A DNA stretch of 64,000 nucleotides from Cercis canadensis (taxonomy: Eukaryota > Streptophyta > Magnoliopsida > Fabales > Fabaceae): assembly GCA_003255065.1 (NCBI GenBank), contig QAOA01000393.1:856626-920625 (forward strand), read 5' to 3'. Under the pieces are notes generated by a model. That model was not told the origin of the DNA, did no database searches, and saw only the letters and a program-made list of their open reading frames with translations. Made by a program: the position numbers and the translations under genes. Positions 1-10,961 of the stretch are shown piece by piece (positions within the stretch are counted from its first letter, which is position 1; every line of letters starts with the position of its first letter).

Positions 1-311
1 TATAAACTATTTATACAAATTATGTATCTTTGGTCATGTTATATGTGAAAGTAGCATTTTTTATGAGTGTTATGCTACATTAGAATAATGTGCCTCCATT
101 TTCCAAGAAATTAAACAAGACAATCACACTATTTAGGAAGTAGCATGACACTTGAAAAAATGCTACTCCTAAGTCACGTTACATTGGGAGTAGCATGACA
201 CTCATTAAAATGCTACTTCTTGGTGTAGCATGACTATATTTTTTTTTGAAAAAATGTACTATTTGTGTAAATAATTTACACATTACTCCATTTTAATAAA
301 TAGTTTATCAA
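1..311. mobile_element. MITE (family M2), left edge cut by window
   Basis: A short non-coding repeat. Related copies lie at 25312-25505 (partial) and 54247-54529 (whole). The whole copy has imperfect terminal inverted repeats of about 45 bp, built around CAAACTATTTA at one end and TAAATAGTTTG at the other. Here the left TIR is cut by the window edge and the right one ends near 311. It carries no coding capacity. The superfamily is not certain. Confidence 0.6.
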
Positions 312-312
312 A

Positions 313-352
<40 letters not shown>
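313..352. repeat. (TA)n microsatellite
   Basis: About 40 bp of uninterrupted TA dinucleotide directly after the MITE end. Confidence 0.9.
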
Positions 353-355
<3 letters not shown>

Positions 356-741
356 TGGCCAATTAGCTTGAAAAAGCTGTGTTTCGTTCCTCTTCCTTAA
401 TCACTGAACTCGAGATCTCTGTCTTCCTTAAAATGCACGGAGATGACATTTTGTTGAAGTATTTCCTGTCTCATACATGTCAAATACTGATACATCTTGA
501 CATCAAATCCTCCCTTTTCTGGCACTTCATTTAATTCACCCATCAATCTTCTCATTTCAGCATAGATATCAGAATGGGCTTCGTAATTGACGAATCGCCG
601 ACATGATCAAAAGGTTTTTTATTCCACTGCACCAAAGCATTACTGATAGCTCTAATATTTGGCTTCGTAAAGTGTTTTTCTTTTTTTAATATTTGAGCCA
701 ATTCCACGCATAATCATTACCAGCCTTACATAGGCTTTATA

Positions 742-1496
742 GCATAGCACCCCCCTAAAGCGACATATAGAAAAAAGTGAGTTAGTTTGCAGGTTTTGCA
801 GAGTTTAGCTTATTGACTACCGGTTAATAAGAAAAATGTAAGTAATTATAAATTTAGTTAAAAGTTTTTTATATTTACAAAAGTTACCCAACTTTGCGCA
901 CTGTCGGTGTGTCGGGGACCTTTGAAAACCCCCTTTCTTGCCATGGAACTCAAACATGGACCTTATGGACTGGCTAGGTCACTTCTTCGGTTTCCAGAGT
1001 GATAAAGTTTGAAACCAAAGGGAGCATTTGGTTCTCCACCTTGCCAACTCGCAGATGCGGCTTCAACCCCCTCCTGCCATCATTGATTCCCTTGACCCTT
1101 ATGTGCTAAGGCGCTTTCGGCGTAAGCTTCTTCATAACTACATTGCTTGGTGTTCTTACTTGGGTTTAAAATCAAACGTTTGGCTTACTAATCGTAGAGA
1201 CCCAACTGACCTTGCAGGCTGTAATTATAGTTTCTTGGAAGGGTACGAAATACCCATGGGAGGCATTGGAGAGTAGGGGCCGTAAGGCACCAAATAACAA
1301 TTCCATAGGTCTGTTCATAAAAAATTTAAATGAAATTGGGTAATTTTTGTAAATATAAAAAAATTCTAACTAAATTTATAATTACTTACATTTTTCTTAT
1401 TAACCGGTAGTCAATAAACTAAACTCTGCAAAACCTGCAAACTAACTCACTTTTTTCTATATGTCGCTTTCAGGGGGGTGTAGCATAGCACCCCCC
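742..1496. mobile_element. Non-autonomous MULE with long TIRs (Pack-MULE-like)
   Basis: A 755-bp element with inverted repeats of about 165-175 bp (742-905 against 1322-1496). It is flanked by a perfect 9-bp duplication GGCTTTATA at 733-741 and 1497-1505. The related flank of copy C near 22214 lacks the insertion, which gives an empty site and dates the insertion after the A/C duplication. Long TIRs and a 9-bp target duplication are diagnostic of Mutator-like elements. The right end carries a few more C/G bases than the left. About 415 bp of non-TIR sequence lies inside and includes an open frame (1028-1276). Confidence 0.85.
1028..1276 (+). CDS. Unrecognised 82-aa frame inside MULE, possible captured host fragment
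   Basis: An open frame between the two TIRs of the 742-1496 element. The peptide is rich in Arg, Leu and Trp and looks like globular protein: it includes the run LRRFRRKLLHNYIAWCSYLG. Codon use looks less AT-biased than the surrounding DNA. I do not recognise the family. A CAG near 1219 could mark an old intron boundary. No promoter is visible. It may be a captured exon, as in Pack-MULEs, or a chance frame. I infer capture only because the interior is unlike the TIRs and unlike any transposase I know. Confidence 0.35.
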   Translation: MVLHLANSQMRLQPPPAIIDSLDPYVLRRFRRKLLHNYIAWCSYLGLKSNVWLTNRRDPTDLAGCNYSFLEGYEIPMGGIGE

Positions 1497-2640
1497 GGCT
1501 TTATATGTTTGTCTCACAATCTGGGTACGTATCTGGTCCCCATTTGCACACAACGAAGTAACTTTTCTGTCCTTTTTGCCTCATTACCAGAATTGGTAAG
1601 TGATCAGAAGATGATGGGGGAAGGTTTGATACTTGGATCATTTGTCAAGAAGTAAATCATTCCGTATTTGTAAAAGCATGATCTAGACGTTCACAAACAT
1701 TTGCAAAAACACTAAATGATCTACATTTTTTCTTGGCATGATATTTTTTATTGAAATGAGTAGTGTTACTTACACTTTAATTATTTCACAATATCTCACA
1801 TCATGTACATATAATATATATGTATTTAATTGAGCCCACTAAAATAATACAAAATCCCAATAAATAATAAGATCCGATGACTTAAAATTAAATGGTGTGA
1901 AACAATGTGATATCAATGGTGAGCAATTAACATTTCTCTATTTTATATCTGAAGAAATTGAGAAAAATTATGTGTATAGATTAACAGTGTGTACCTTCAT
2001 TAAATAATACGCATAAATACAAGAGATTAAGGTATTTGAGTTGATTAACAACTCTTCATATGATATGATAATCCTAATCAAAATATACATAGAAAACCTT
2101 AGATAAACCAAGCTATACAGAACTTTATCAGTTATCTAAACACATGAGTTGTGACATATCTTATCCTCCTGAATTTGAGCATGGCTGGAAGAGGCAATCA
2201 GATTGTTCCTGAATTGATGAAATGTGGAGGCGGAGAAACTCTTGGTGAACAAAAAAGCTATTTGGTGATCCATAGAGACATGGTCGAGAGATACTTCACT
2301 CAATAAAACTCGATTAGAACAAAAAGTGTATCAATTTCCATATGCTTAGTTCGTTGATGAAGCACTGGATTTGTAGCTAAAAACTTAGCACTATAATTAT
2401 GACAATTTAATAAGGTGGAAGATTTTAATGGATCAAGTAACGCCCTAAAAATTTTTTGCAGCCAACATGATTCAGCCACAACAAAAGCCCTAGCATGAAA
2501 CTCGGATTCAGAACTGGACCTAGAGACAGTGGTTAACTTTCTGTTTTCAAATATCACTTTATACGATGCTGAAAATCCCCTATATGATATCTCCTCACAT
2601 AGTTTCTCTCATCGTTTACAATGACAATGAAAATATTGGA
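1497..2640. other. 3' flank of NPF copy A, no gene seen
   Basis: AT-rich DNA that is repeated as the 3' flank of copies C (about 22220-24490) and D (about 28093-29169), and more distantly of B and E. A short frame at 2300-2557 recurs in the D flank (28784-29086) with changed residues, so it looks like shared non-coding sequence and not a gene. Confidence 0.6.
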
Positions 2641-5505
2641 CTACCCTTGTGTCTTTCCTTTCCCATTATAAATGTAAGATTTAGCAAAGTAAATAAACAG
2701 AGCCAATGCCATTACACTAAGTGTAGCAAGTAACCAGTAGAAGTAGTCAAGATGTGCCTGATTGAGATTATTAGCAAACCAGCTACTTTGTCCATCTTTA
2801 CCGGTTACAGCCTCTATCACAGAGACCAAAAAACCGCTTAGAAAGCTCCCCACACCAATGACGCTCAAGTAGCGAGCAAGACCTATGCTTCTTAGCTCAT
2901 TTGGGACCTGATCATAGAAAAATTCCTGAAGACCAACCATGGTAAACACCTCAGCAACTCCAAACAAGAAGTATTGGGGAATCAACCACCACACACTCAT
3001 TGGAACGGTTGCGTTTGGCTCATCAACCAGGCCATACTCATGTGCTGTTTTTAGTCTTTTCATCTCAACAAGCGCTGCAATTACCATTGTAATTACAGAT
3101 AGAAAAATTCCTGTTCCCATTCTCTGTAGCATTGTGATGCCAGAGGGTTTCTTAGTGATGGCTCTTGCAATTGGTACAAATACACGGTCATAGATGGGAC
3201 TGAAGACAACAATACCCACAGCAGTAAGTGTATGAAGAGCAGCAGCAGGTATATCAAAGCCTGGAAACATGGTTCTTACCAAAGTAGCCCCTTGCTTGGT
3301 AAAGAATGTAGGAACTTGAGCAAAGACAATACCAAAGATCAAGCATGTAGCCCAAATAGGAACAAGCCTAAGTACTGCCTTTGCTTCTTCTACCTCACTG
3401 AGACTACAAGTCTCCTCTTCTTTAGAACCCATAGGTGCAAACAATGCCTTATTGAGGAAGCTGCCATAGTAGAAAATATGAACTACTTCGTCAAATTAAT
3501 CAGTACCAATCGAAAGTAGCTACTTCAAAGAATATGGTTCTACACAGACAAAAGGAGAAAAAGTATCAAAAAACTCCCCTAAACATGGGACGCACTACGA
3601 GAAGGTTTGATTATCAACAATGAATGAATGAAGCAACTTTAATCCAACACCTCATTTATAATTTAGTTCAAATAGTTGTAAGGTTTGAACTTTCTCTTTT
3701 CAGTAAATTCAAAATTGACTTTAGTGCTTATGATTGTGAAGAACCTAGTAATTATCATACAAGCAAAACTCAGTTATACTCTATTATAAATTCTAACCTA
3801 GTTGATATCTTAAGAATGCCATTAAAGTGGTGTTTGATACAACCTTACAAGATTTCAATTTCACGTTCTTAGGAATGTGAAGTGAGAATCTTGTATATAG
3901 TCATATTTAATACAAGACTTGAAAATCTATGCTTGAGAATGTAAGATTCTTAAGAATAGGTTTTAGCCTTTGTTCCCATCAAAATATTCCTACCAAGAGA
4001 GATGGAAATGTTAGATTTTTAAAAATGTGGAATGTTGGGCAACCATGGGTGGCAATTGCTGGTCACTGCCTGCCACTACCACTGGCCGGTGTCCGATGGT
4101 ACCACATTTTCAGCAATGTTAGGTGCACCAAACACAAGAATGCAATACTCTTGAAAATATGGGTGGAAATATGGGATTCCCAAGAATAAAAATTCAAAAC
4201 TTGAACCAAACACTCTCTTAGCTGTTTCCTTACTTGAACTGTTCCGTACTCTGACAAGGTATTCCATGAGTTTCCAGTTTGATAGCTGTCTCTGATTGTG
4301 TAGTTCGCCTATTTCTTATAGCTGCAACAAATACATGGCCAATTCTCACAAATGGACTCTTCTTGTCGGCATTAATATTAAACCTGTAAGTCATTGTTCC
4401 AAGCAAGAAGACGACTAATGCAGTGATCAGAGCAAGACATGAGATTCCAAATCCAAGAGACCAACTAAGGTTGTCCTGTACATAGTTCAAGATCCAAAGA
4501 GTTAGCATGCAACCTCCACACAAAGTGAAATACCACCAATTAAAGAATGAACTTCTGGCTTTGCATTCCTTTGGATGCTGTTCATCAAATTGATCTGCTC
4601 CAAATGCCTGAACACAAGGCTTATGTCCTCCTTGCCCAATGGCCACTAGGTAAAGTGAGAAGAAGAAGAGGATCACTTGCAATCGAGGTGAACATGATGT
4701 GAATTTATCAGCACCTTCACACTCAGAATTGCTTAGAGAAGGAAGCATAGCTGAAAATGTCAACAAACCCAGTCCCTGTAATTCATATTAAGCCATGTTA
4801 AGGACTAGCACCAAAGCAATTATGAGTTTCAAGCCACATGCCATTATCTACTATGTAGCTTTAATAGACAATATCTTCCCTTTTAAGAAAGAGAATTCCT
4901 TTTTTCCTTTTCTTTTTTTCTCTTTCAGTGAAAGAAAAGAGAGTCGCTTTCACTGTGTTCTTTCTGTGGGTATAGTGCATCTCAATGTTTTCCAATATTG
5001 ATAAATCTAATTAAGTAAATTCATGCTTCTGTTATCATATTTTCTTGGTATATTAAGAATTAAAACATTGTTTATTTTTTTCTTCTTTATTCTAAACAAG
5101 GAAAAATATGCCACCTTGAAAACATTATTCAGTTCTTTAAACCAAAAAAATATTATTTGAAAATTCACATCCAAAATCAAAAATCAATGCTGGACTAAAA
5201 CAAGAAGCATTATTGTCAATTCTAATTCGACATTCAATAATTAAGAATATTTCATGGAGAAAATATCTATATAGAAATAAACGCAATAAAACTAATCCTA
5301 CAATCATCCTTCCATAATGATGAAAAGAGGTATTATATGCCGTGGTGTAAGATCCAATGCAAGAATGCATTCATATACAATTATACATTACACTATGCTC
5401 ATCTAAATGGAATTTGACAAAACATTTTTCCAATGTACTTGGCAATTAGTTTCTTTCAAAATACTTAAATTCTAAGTTACTAGCAATTGGAGATAAATTG
5501 ATGAA

Positions 5506-5587
<82 letters not shown>

Positions 5588-7869
5588 ACTCTTGATTCAA
5601 ACAAGATTCCACAAATCCTAAGAACAACATCAGTACTACTCAACTATAAGCTATTTGGTAAATCATAAAGCATTATGATTCATGTAAAATAATTAGTACT
5701 TTATGCCCTTGAAATAATTTTCCAAGAGAAAACTGAAGAGGGAGAAGATTACGGCATCAATTAATTGGGCTTTTTTTTTTTTAAAAAAAAATGTTTTAAT
5801 AAAAAAATACACTTTTGAAGAAGCTAATTCTTTTAGTGTCTGTAAACCAAAAAAAAAAAAAAAAAGGTTTGTGTTTACCTCATATTTTAAGATGTACATT
5901 TTCAAAAGAAACTTTAATTGGGCTATACATTGAAAGCACTGTACTAAACATTTAAAGTGGAAATTTAAAGTTCAAAGTAAACTATTATTAAAAAAAAAAT
6001 GTTCAACATAGATATTCTATCACAAATATTGTACAATTAATTTATGTGATTGAGATATTTATTGACTAGAATAATTAAACTTAAGATCACATGTATATTA
6101 TTTTAAAAATTTAATCATAAATTAATTAATATTTTTAAAACATATGTATACTATTCTGTTTGGACTGTTCTTTTGTAGTCATTTCCAACTTTTTTACTTC
6201 TTGCTATCCTACAATGTCGTTTTAATTATATTTTAGAGACTTAATTGTTCATCTTAATTAAAATTTATAGGAAAAATATTTCAAGGTTTTAAAATTAGGA
6301 GAAAAAGACATTTAGGTGTATTAGACACTTTATTTCCAATCAGGTGCCTGATGCACACTAAGAAATAACAAAAATATATCTCACTATATAATTATCACAT
6401 GTAAAATATAAGGTTATTTTTTTAGTATGTCATTATTATATTTAATAATAAATAAATAATTAAATATATAAATGAAATAAATATATATTATTGAGAAGTC
6501 TTTTGGTAATTTCTCAAATTGTTGGTGCCTAATGCAACTAAGTATCTTGTCCTCCAAGCTTTAAAACTTAAGAATAATTTTATCAAATTTATAAATATTC
6601 CTTTTTTCTTGTACACAAATTAGTACGTAGTGTGTACTAATTTTCACAAAACAAACCAGAACAAAAAGGCTAAATAACATATAATCACATGGCAGTGAGG
6701 TTGCCTTCAGAGTTTGTGAGTTACGTGTTCGAACCCAAACTTGTAGTCAAAGAACCAAAAAAAAAAAAAAATTTACCAACACAAAAATAAAAGAAAGAAA
6801 ATCTCATAACTAGATTGAGGTTCATACATAAGCACATGCAACACAATAGAACTAATTAAAGAGATTGACATTTCAAGTTCAAGCATTACTTTTCTATATT
6901 TCTAAACAAAAAATCTAGCATTTGGGCCCTGTTTCATTTTCGGATTAGAAAATTGAAAAGATATAAAAGCAACTTAGACTCGAAAATATCATTCACTGAA
7001 AAAAAAAAATAAAGATCAGGAGATATATTAGCAAATAAATTAAATAGTGTGATAGTTGTGTAAATTTTTTGTTAAATTGTAATATTAAGGTCAATCACTC
7101 CAAAAATGATGGATAACAAAATAAGTAAATAACAGAGTGGTAGTGGTGGAAGACATTAATTACTATTTTATAAGAGAATAAATTAAAGGAGGTTTCTTAG
7201 ATACTTTTAGTATTTATGTAGTATGTCATACTACATAGAAATAACTAATAAATAAATTACATGTGTACAAATTAACTATTTTTAAGTTTGTTTAAAAAAT
7301 TAAATAAATTATATTTTATATCTAATAAAATATAAAAATTATGTATGCTTGACACGTCAGTATAGTATGACATATTCATGTAGTATCATAGAATCTCCGT
7401 AAATTAAATGATAGATAGAGGGTACTCACCAAAATATAGATGAGGGAAGCTACAATAATTGTACGGTAGCGTCCAAGATAAGAGTCAGCAACAAATGCTC
7501 CTAGTAGAGGAAGCAACGACGCCGTTCCACTCCATATGTTTACATTCTCCGCCGCCGTAGCCGTCGACTGGTGAAGCGGCCCCGTTAAATATGTTATCAA
7601 GTTATTCCGTATTCCATAATAAGCAATTCTCTCTGCTACTTCCACGCCTTCAAAACCCCCAGAAATTAGAAAAAGGCTAAGAACGAGGAAGAGAGAAGAT
7701 TCAGTGCAGTGTTACCTATTATAAACGAAGCAGATCTCCAATACCCAGACTTGGATCTGATGACTGGGTGACCTTTGTAGTCAACGGCACCGGGGACCGT
7801 ATCCAACACCAGCGGAGTTTCGATTTCGGAATTTAATAAAACGTCGACGGATCGGTCGGAGTTCGCCAT
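2641..7869 (-). CDS. NPF copy A: NRT1/PTR family 5-like transporter, 577 aa
   Basis: Four exons on the minus strand: 7869-7716, 7647-7430, 4775-4234, 3460-2641. All introns are GT..AG and the phases fit to 577 aa, a usual NPF length. The product should be a 12-helix, proton-coupled plasma- or vacuolar-membrane transporter; the substrate (nitrate, peptide, hormone or other) cannot be read. Seen: the ExxER proton-coupling motif EVAER at 54-58, PTR signature [21 protein letters not shown], and a late [12 protein letters not shown] block. From memory it closely resembles Arabidopsis NPF5.10. Start chosen by the shared MANSD N-terminus. Oddities against copies B, D and E: Gly65 to Arg beside ExxER, and Leu501 to Arg inside a predicted membrane helix. 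A MITE sits 30 bp into intron 2 and another splits the promoter. The frame is open, but function is doubtful. Confidence 0.9.
3830..4213. repeat. MITE-like insert in intron 3 of copy A
   Basis: A stretch of about 384 bp opening with GTGTTTGATACAA and closing with the inverted TTGAACCAAACAC. Equivalent copies occupy intron 3 of B (about 12646-13002) and D (about 30359-30744), so the insertion predates those duplications. It is missing from E, where another element sits. Short frames across it (for example 3929-4189) are not conserved as protein. No clear target duplication was found. Confidence 0.45.
5509..5657 (-). repeat. tRNA-derived SINE in intron 2 of A, 76-nt A tail
   Basis: Read on the minus strand, a tRNA-like head is followed by an A tail, seen on the plus strand as 76 consecutive T at 5509-5584. 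The D copy (32045-32140) shows the pol III boxes best: box A TAGCTTAGTGG and box B GTTTGAATC. The D tail is only about a dozen A long. It lies in the same place in A and D, so it is older than their split. Confidence 0.6.
6670..6771 (+). repeat. Possible tRNA-derived SINE in intron 2 of A
   Basis: A GGCAGTGAGG-like box A is followed by GTTCGAACCC (good box B) and an A-rich tail. The same block is at the matching place in D (33128-33239). Box A is imperfect, so this is less sure than the other SINE. Confidence 0.4.
7188..7399. mobile_element. MITE (family M1) in intron 2 of copy A
   Basis: A 212-bp element starting GGAGGTTTC and ending GAATCTCCG. It has imperfect TIRs of about 40 bp that contain the palindrome GTAGTATGTCATACTAC. 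It is flanked by the 9-bp duplication TAAATTAAA (7179-7187, 7400-7408). Copy D near 34008 has the empty site. It lies 30 bp from the exon 2 splice donor. A 9-bp duplication suggests a Mutator-type MITE. Confidence 0.85.
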
Positions 7870-7941
7870 GTATATTTAGTGGTCTTTTGGCTTAAGTTGA
7901 AGTTCTTCAAATGTTGAAACTAGAAAATGAAGCAAGAATTG

Positions 7942-7950
7942 GATATTTAA
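7942..7950 (-). promoter_or_regulatory. TATA-like box of NPF copy A
   Basis: On the minus strand TTAAATATC lies 73-81 bp upstream of the ATG; the same box at the same distance precedes copy D (34544-34552). The MITE at 7951 inserted directly upstream and duplicated exactly these nine bases as its target site, so a second copy now stands at 8327-8335. Confidence 0.5.
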
Positions 7951-8326
7951 GGAGGTTTCTTAGATACTTTTAGTATTTATGTAGTATGTCATACTACATA
8001 GAAATAACCAATAAATGAATGACATATTTACAAATTAACTATTTTTAAATTTGTTTAAAAAATTAAATAAATGTATTGCATCTATGGTTCAAAATATAAA
8101 ATTCATAATTGGTATATTAGATCATATACATTTATATAATTTATGTTTCTATGATTACTTAAATTTCATCCCACATATGGTTGCCTGGGCCTGTGCTCTA
8201 CCGCCCAGTGGCCCGCGCATCGGCGCGGGAATAGTACTAGTTTTATATATAATAAAATATAAAAATTATGTATGCTTGACACGTCAGTGTAGTATGACAT
8301 ACTTACGTAGTATCATAGAATCTCCG
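7951..8326. mobile_element. MITE (family M1) in promoter of copy A, interrupted by mini-Helitron
   Basis: Starts GGAGGTTTC and ends AATCTCCG with the 9-bp duplication GATATTTAA at 7942-7950 and 8327-8335. Copy D has the uninterrupted site. The element is longer than its 212-bp relatives because a 160-bp Helitron-like piece (8081-8240) sits in its middle. Confidence 0.85.
8081..8240 (+). mobile_element. Non-autonomous mini-Helitron nested in MITE
   Basis: Begins TCTATGG after an A and ends CTAG before a T, as Helitrons do (insertion between A and T). Eleven bases before the end stands a perfect 7-bp hairpin, CCCGCGC-ATCG-GCGCGGG. At 160 bp it has no coding capacity. The 3' end is typical of plant Helitrons. 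The 5' end is inferred from where the MITE sequence breaks off. Confidence 0.75.
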
Positions 8327-8339
8327 GATATTTAATTAT

Positions 8340-9019
8340 TATTTTCATTCACAAAAGTCACCAAAGTTGTTGTTTGCACGGTACCCCAACGAGGACTATA
8401 CTAATATCTAGAAGTATTTTCATATAGAAAGAGGAAGGAGAGTTGGCTTTGATTTTTGTAGTTTTAGTACTGCAGGGACAGTGGCAAAGGAAAGTGGGGC
8501 AATACCAATATGAATTCAATCTTATAATATATATACTATATATGGGCAAAATGATTAAAAAGATACAATTTTGCAAGGATCAAAAGCTCAAATAATGCAA
8601 AAATTTCTAATTTCATAAATACAATAATTTGCAAACTATTTCTACCGATACAATACTTTTACTTTTTTTAATACTATCTAAATTTGAAGAGAGAGGCTGA
8701 GAGAAAGAGTGGTGACGTAATATACAAAATTACATCACCAACATGCAGTGACGAATTTACTGGGAGCCAGCAGTTTTTTACTAACATTCATAAGAAATTT
8801 TGAGATTCTTATATTTTTTTTAGTTTTGTCCTCCACTCTCATAGTTTGCTCTCCATTAAGTTGTTCCTAGATTTGTTGTTGCTAACATGGTAGTTTTAGT
8901 ACTGCAGGAACAGTGGAAAGGAAAGTGGAGCAATACTATCTTATAATATATATAGTATATATGAGTATGCATACATGTGAAACATGAGAGTGATATTTGT
9001 CTGTTAAAAACTATATTAA

Positions 9020-9030
<11 letters not shown>
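8340..9030 (-). promoter_or_regulatory. Upstream block shared by NPF copies, partly duplicated
   Basis: A block with GAAGGAGAGTTGGCT and a TGCAGGAACAGTGG-like stretch recurs upstream of B (14780-14940), C (24715-24910), D (34640-34720) and E (53970-54160). In front of A part of it occurs twice, about 8440-8530 and 8880-9020. It is probably ancestral 5' flank of the array genes. Individual regulatory sites cannot be named. Confidence 0.45.

Positions 9031-9060
<30 letters not shown>
9020..9060. repeat. (TA)n microsatellite
   Basis: About 35-40 bp of TA repeats inside the shared upstream block of copy A. Confidence 0.85.
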
Positions 9061-9061
<1 letters not shown>

Positions 9062-9099
9062 GTGACAAGAGAACATGGACACTGAAAATGTGATGGATT

Positions 9100-9880
9100 T
9101 TTATGGCACTAGGCCTAGAGCTGTTCCCAAGTAGTGGTGCGAATCTCATTCTCATTGATTGGCGTTTTCGGTTTCAGCTTCTCCTCCTTCTGATCCATCT
9201 ATATGTTTTTCAAAGTTTAAACAGCCACAGAAAAAGTACACGCAGAGAATGAAATCCCAAAAACCCAACAAAATTTACCAAAAAAGAAACAAACTTTAAA
9301 AACCCCAGCACCTCTCCTCAGAAGGTGATGCAAGCGGCAAGCCCAGCTCGGCAGCACCCACCACACAGCAGCGTTTCAGTGACAGTCCAACCGCGACGAC
9401 GGTGAATGTGTGAGTTGCGAAAGGCCGACAATGAAGAGAGCTAGAGAATTGATTTGGTGATGAGATGAGATGAGGCGATGAGAGAAATTAGGATTTGGGA
9501 GAGCAAAGAGGGAACTTTCAAAGTTTAGAACAGAGAAGAGAGGGGAGGTGTGCTGCTGCGTTAAGAGAAATGAAATTGGGGATTTTGGTTTTTAGGAGTT
9601 TCTAGCTCATTTTTTTTTTTCGTTTTATAAATATGCAACGGGTTGACTCGCCTTGGCCCGCCCTGAGTTGCCTTCAACCCGCAACTCAAATGGGAGAGAG
9701 AGAGCGCGGGCGCGGGGGNGGGGGGGGGGGGGGGGTTTCAAATAACCTGCTTCTAAATAAGCCAAAATTACATGAACCTAACGCAACCCATTTGTATTAT
9801 TGCAGGCTAGGCCAAACTGACAGGCCTAAACCAATTTGATAGTTCCAACTAGGACAAAAGCCGGCTGAGAAAAGAATGTT
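9100..9880. other. Intergenic: 5'-UTR-like stretch, then GA and G runs with one N
   Basis: On the minus strand 9200-9580 looks like a pyrimidine-rich 5' leader (TCTCATC repeats), but no convincing start or splice site follows. At 9688-9735 GA repeats pass into a G run holding one N (9719). No supported gene. Confidence 0.4.
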
Positions 9881-10344
9881 GGTAGGGTAACGAGAATAGA
9901 GCTGTCAAAAGGAAAAAGGGAAAAAGTACTTTTTATTTTCACAAATGATATAGGAAAGCACACAGTTTTGTAGATCTCACATATTTTTATGTTTATAAAA
10001 GTATTATTTTTAGAGTAAACAAAAAAGATTTCTTTAAAAGAGAGATGATCATATTGAAAAGCTCAAATTAATAGACAAATCATGTGTGAGTGTGTAATTA
10101 GATAAAAAAATAATAATAAAGCTACTAGGTATAGTATAATAATAAAGAGTTTAAATAATTTATAAAAAGTTAAAATCATGTTGCTTTATAAATAATAAAA
10201 AAAAAACATAACAAGTTAAATTTCTAAAATGATTGGACTTTATTGATAATATGAATGATAAAATAAAATTTGCTACGAATTATGATGGAAGACAAGTCAT
10301 CAATTTAAAATAGAGAATTATAAGCCAATATTCATTGGCTCAAT

Positions 10345-10650
10345 GTGAGTTGGCTTAATTGGTCAAAATGTGATGGATTAGGGTTCTATATCTCTAAGGT
10401 ACTAAGTTTGAACGTCTGCGACCAACAATTTTGTTTGGTGGACATCCTTATTCAAGGAGATCCCTTGGCACCTAAGGACTAGTTGAATAGCCTCATTTGA
10501 ACCCCTTGCAACCAACAATCTCGCTTGGTGGGCAACCTTGCTTCGAGAGATCCCCTGGCGCTAATGGACCAATTGAATAGCCTCATTCAAGGGCCAATAA
10601 CGCCTTGGAGATAATTCTCTTTGTGGGCCTCTATTTGCGTTGTTAAATGT
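10345..10650 (+). repeat. SINE-like repeat with internal tandem duplication
   Basis: Box A TGGCTTAATTGG and box B AGTTTGAAC are spaced as in tRNA-derived SINEs. Downstream, a block of about 90 bp built around GCGACCAACAAT and ending AATAGCCTCATT is repeated twice. The related copy at about 39645-39960 beside E has the same layout. Confidence 0.45.
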
Positions 10651-10766
10651 AATATTAAAATAAATTATATTTATTAGCATTTTTTTACCAAAACAAATAT
10701 GAATACCACGAGTATATTGAAATAAATCATTACAAGTTCTATATAAGCTTTGTAAGTTTGTCTCAC

Positions 10767-10961
10767 GGGTAAGACTATGCTACACCCTTGGGACAAGACA
10801 TATGTCTTGTCTTATTTTTTTTTATACTATTTTAATTTTATGTTATATCAGACTGATACAATTAACATAATTAAAATTTCAAAATAATACAAAAAAAGAA
10901 AAAAAGAAAAGATGAGACAAGACAAGATATTATGTCTTAAGGGTGTAGCATAGTCTTGCCC
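10767..10961. mobile_element. MITE (family M3), Mutator-type
   Basis: TIRs of about 65 bp start GGGTAAGACTATGCTACACC, with the inverted form GTAGCATAGTCTTGCCC at the right end. The flanks read TTGTCTCAC on the left and a one-base variant on the right. The E-unit copy (40090-40277) keeps a perfect 9-bp TTGTCTCAC pair. The insertion predates the B/E duplication. Confidence 0.75.

Noticed and set aside
2939-3519. Plus-strand frames across NPF exon 4 (also 12224-12430, 29761-30102, 41566-41772)
   Set aside because: Antisense shadows of the conserved transporter exon.
3929-4267. Short frames in intron 3 of copy A
   Set aside because: They lie in a MITE-like insert and are not conserved in copies B and D.
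5446-5643. Poly-lysine frame
   Set aside because: Arises from the 76-T homopolymer tail of a SINE.
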